From Dehalococcoidia bacterium (lineage in GTDB: Bacteria; Chloroflexota; Dehalococcoidia; UBA2979): DNA of 5,380 nucleotides. The position numbers were made by a program, and so were the translations under genes. Below, one piece after another: positions 4,158 through 5,380 of the stretch. The stretch is from NCBI GenBank assembly GCA_004297315.1, contig SCTU01000011.1:1-5380 (forward strand), written 5' to 3'. Below the pieces are notes generated by a model. That model saw only the letters and a list, made by a program, of their open reading frames with translations. It did no database searches and was not told the origin of the DNA. The first letter of the stretch is position 1, and the number at the start of each line of letters is the position of its first letter.

Positions 4158-4838
4158 TCAGGTTGGGGAAGTCAGGCGCGCCGACATGCACATGCGTGCG
4201 AGCGGACAGGCATGGCATTGCGTCACGCGAGCGCCGCAGAGGTCGCGCCCGAGCCGCACGAGGTTCACGTGAAGCGAGTAGCGGTGTTCGGGGCGCACCG
4301 CGCGGTGAATCGACTCATGCGCGTCAGGCCAGGACGTCTCCTCCGTGAGCAGTCCGACCCGCTTCGAGACTCGAAGCACGTGCGCATCGACAGGGAGCAC
4401 GTCGTGGCCGCACGTGTACATCAACACACAGCGCGCAACCTTCAGGCCGACGCCAGGTAGCGACGTGAGAAAGGCCTCGGCGTCCGCGGTGCTCATCCGC
4501 CGCAAGCGCCGGAGACTCAAGGTCCCCATCTCGTCGCGGATGGCACGCAGGACGATCCGAATCCGCTTCGCGCGCTGCTCAGACAGCCCGAGGGGCGCGA
4601 TCACCCGCCGCAACGACTCCTCGCGGGCCCGCAGCACGTGGTCCCACGTCGGGAAGCGAGACTTGAGGGCGTCCCACACGCCGTCGACGCCGTACTGCGT
4701 TTGCACCGTGAGCAGGATGTAGATCAGCTCGTCGAGCGGGTCGCGCTTGTTCCCGAGCGGCAGGCGAAACCTCGAAGGCTCGCCGTAGTGCGTGGCCAGG
4801 GCCGTGCGGATGCGGTGAGGGCTAGCGAAACTGCTCAT
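4158..4838 (-). CDS. Endonuclease III-family DNA glycosylase/AP lyase (HhH-GPD, 4Fe-4S)
   Basis: The 226-aa protein has the full Nth-type layout: an N-terminal helical part (DELIYILLTVQTQYG, residues 36-50), a helix-hairpin-helix LPGVGLKVA (127-135), the catalytic Lys133 within it, the catalytic Asp151 in PVDAHVLRV, and a C-terminal iron-sulfur loop with Cys201, 208, 211 and 217, the canonical C-x6-C-x2-C-x5-C. Keeping Lys133 indicates a bifunctional glycosylase/AP lyase, unlike MutY or the Mig-type mismatch glycosylases. It would remove damaged or mispaired bases in DNA. ATG 4838 overlaps the restriction endonuclease gene by 17 nt and has only a weak GAAG upstream, so translation is probably coupled. 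Coupling to a restriction gene suggests repair of deaminated methylcytosine or of restriction-linked damage, rather than the housekeeping Nth role; that is inference. Family assignment is firm, substrate is not. Confidence 0.9.
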   Translation of the reverse strand: MSSFASPHRIRTALATHYGEPSRFRLPLGNKRDPLDELIYILLTVQTQYGVDGVWDALKSRFPTWDHVLRAREESLRRVIAPLGLSEQRAKRIRIVLRAIRDEMGTLSLRRLRRMSTADAEAFLTSLPGVGLKVARCVLMYTCGHDVLPVDAHVLRVSKRVGLLTEETSWPDAHESIHRAVRPEHRYSLHVNLVRLGRDLCGARVTQCHACPLARMCMSARLTSPT

Positions 4839-5380
4839 CGGCGAGCTTCAAGACGGCAAGAATGCCCCTCTCCTCGCCACGAGCCGCAAGGAGTGCTTCA
4901 AGTTCTTGGTGCAGTCGGGGACGACAGGCCGCCCGCGCGTCCGCCACCTTCGCCGCCTCCGCCGGAATCGCGTCGATGAGAGAGCCAATTCCAGGCCGAC
5001 CGGTCAACCATTCCCAGAACGGCTTACCAACCTTGTAGGAATACGTGAATCCGTTCAGGTCTGCCCACTCGTCTCCGGCTGGGAATTCACAAACAATCTC
5101 TTGATCCACAGCGTCACCGCGCACAACGCCAATGAGGGCGCGGACCCGACCTCCTCGCGCCCGCTTAGGTTTGGAAAACTCGTCCACCCGCTGCTTCAGT
5201 TCCCGACGAAGCGCATTTCTAAATCGGCCGGTCAAGGTGTTGGTCTGTGACTTGACTTCAACGATCCATAGATCGCCGTCCTTTTCGACGATGAGATCAC
5301 TCAGGTCAATGGCCCGCTCAGCCAGGTCAGTCGCGATTTTCTGGATGCAATCGCCCATGTGGGTTTCTTCAGACGAAGAC
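4822..5380 (-). CDS. PmeII/TdeIII-like type II restriction endonuclease, C-terminal part (5' end outside window)
   Basis: The frame is open from the window edge to TAG at 4824-4822. An ATG at 5358 would give 178 aa, but the frame continues without a stop to 5380 and that ATG has no good SD, so the true start is probably beyond the window. The nuclease core is visible: Asp21 (numbered from that ATG) in IDLSDLIVEKDG, then Glu34 and Lys36 in LWIVEVKSQTNT, i.e. a PD-(D/E)xK site with the KSxxNT tail seen in PmeII/TdeIII-type enzymes. Further on, YSYKVGKPFWEWLTG (106-120) matches the late G..FW..I/L(S/T)G block of that family. It would cut unmodified foreign DNA at a specific site. The partner methyltransferase is not in the window and would be expected upstream. 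It overlaps the glycosylase gene by 17 nt. The segment is less GC-rich than the left half, hinting at transfer. Confidence 0.75.
   Translation of the reverse strand, partial: SSSEETHMGDCIQKIATDLAERAIDLSDLIVEKDGDLWIVEVKSQTNTLTGRFRNALRRELKQRVDEFSKPKRARGGRVRALIGVVRGDAVDQEIVCEFPAGDEWADLNGFTYSYKVGKPFWEWLTGRPGIGSLIDAIPAEAAKVADARAACRPRLHQELEALLAARGEERGILAVLKLADEQFR

Noticed and set aside
4086..4460. Plus-strand ORFs opposite the glycosylase gene
   Set aside because: The minus strand carries clear catalytic and iron-sulfur motifs; the plus-strand ORFs show no family features.
1..5380. CRISPR array, tRNA or rRNA genes
   Set aside because: I saw no short regularly spaced repeats, cloverleaf-like segments or rRNA signatures on either strand.

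Overview
The window is 5.4 kb of GC-rich bacterial DNA that reads as an accessory region rather than a core operon. The high GC, the Shine-Dalgarno-led genes, a Gram-positive-type GAAC-N4-GTTC LexA-like palindrome, a DUF2652 cyclase-like protein and an HExxHxxGxxD metzincin suggest a high-GC lineage such as Chloroflexota (Thermomicrobia-like) or Actinomycetota. No ribosomal or universal marker is present, so this placement is an inference.

Layout. (1) 1-1290, plus strand: the 3' end of a zinc metalloprotease gene with a metzincin-like active site, then two tightly spaced genes. The first is an unrecognised 152-aa soluble protein, the second a 151-aa protein with a two-helix membrane hairpin. 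They look like one operon. (2) 1409-2059, minus strand: a DUF2652 protein with class III nucleotide-cyclase motifs, convergent with the operon. (3) 2060-2321: a divergent intergenic region with hairpins and a perfect 20-bp palindrome matching the Gram-positive LexA box. (4) 2322-2957, plus strand: a very acidic coiled-coil protein resembling a phage scaffold. (5) 2958-3620, plus strand: a DUF4258/DUF2283 pair with the layout of a toxin-antitoxin module. (6) 3621-3839: a 219-bp near-identical copy of the last 72 codons plus stop of the acidic gene. The module is therefore bracketed by direct repeats that begin on a codon boundary and end at the stop codon. (7) 3836-4087, minus strand: an 83-aa DUF433-like protein behind a consensus TATAAT. 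(8) 4158-5380, minus strand: an endonuclease III-family glycosylase whose start overlaps the end of a PmeII/TdeIII-like restriction endonuclease gene, which runs off the window edge.

Functionally the right two thirds look like a mobile/defence region: a module sitting in the 3' end of a phage-like gene, an antitoxin-like orphan, and a restriction nuclease coupled to a base-excision repair enzyme. The most notable object is the repeat-flanked 882-bp unit. It could excise by recombination without damaging the acidic gene, and the two repeat copies differ almost only at synonymous positions.
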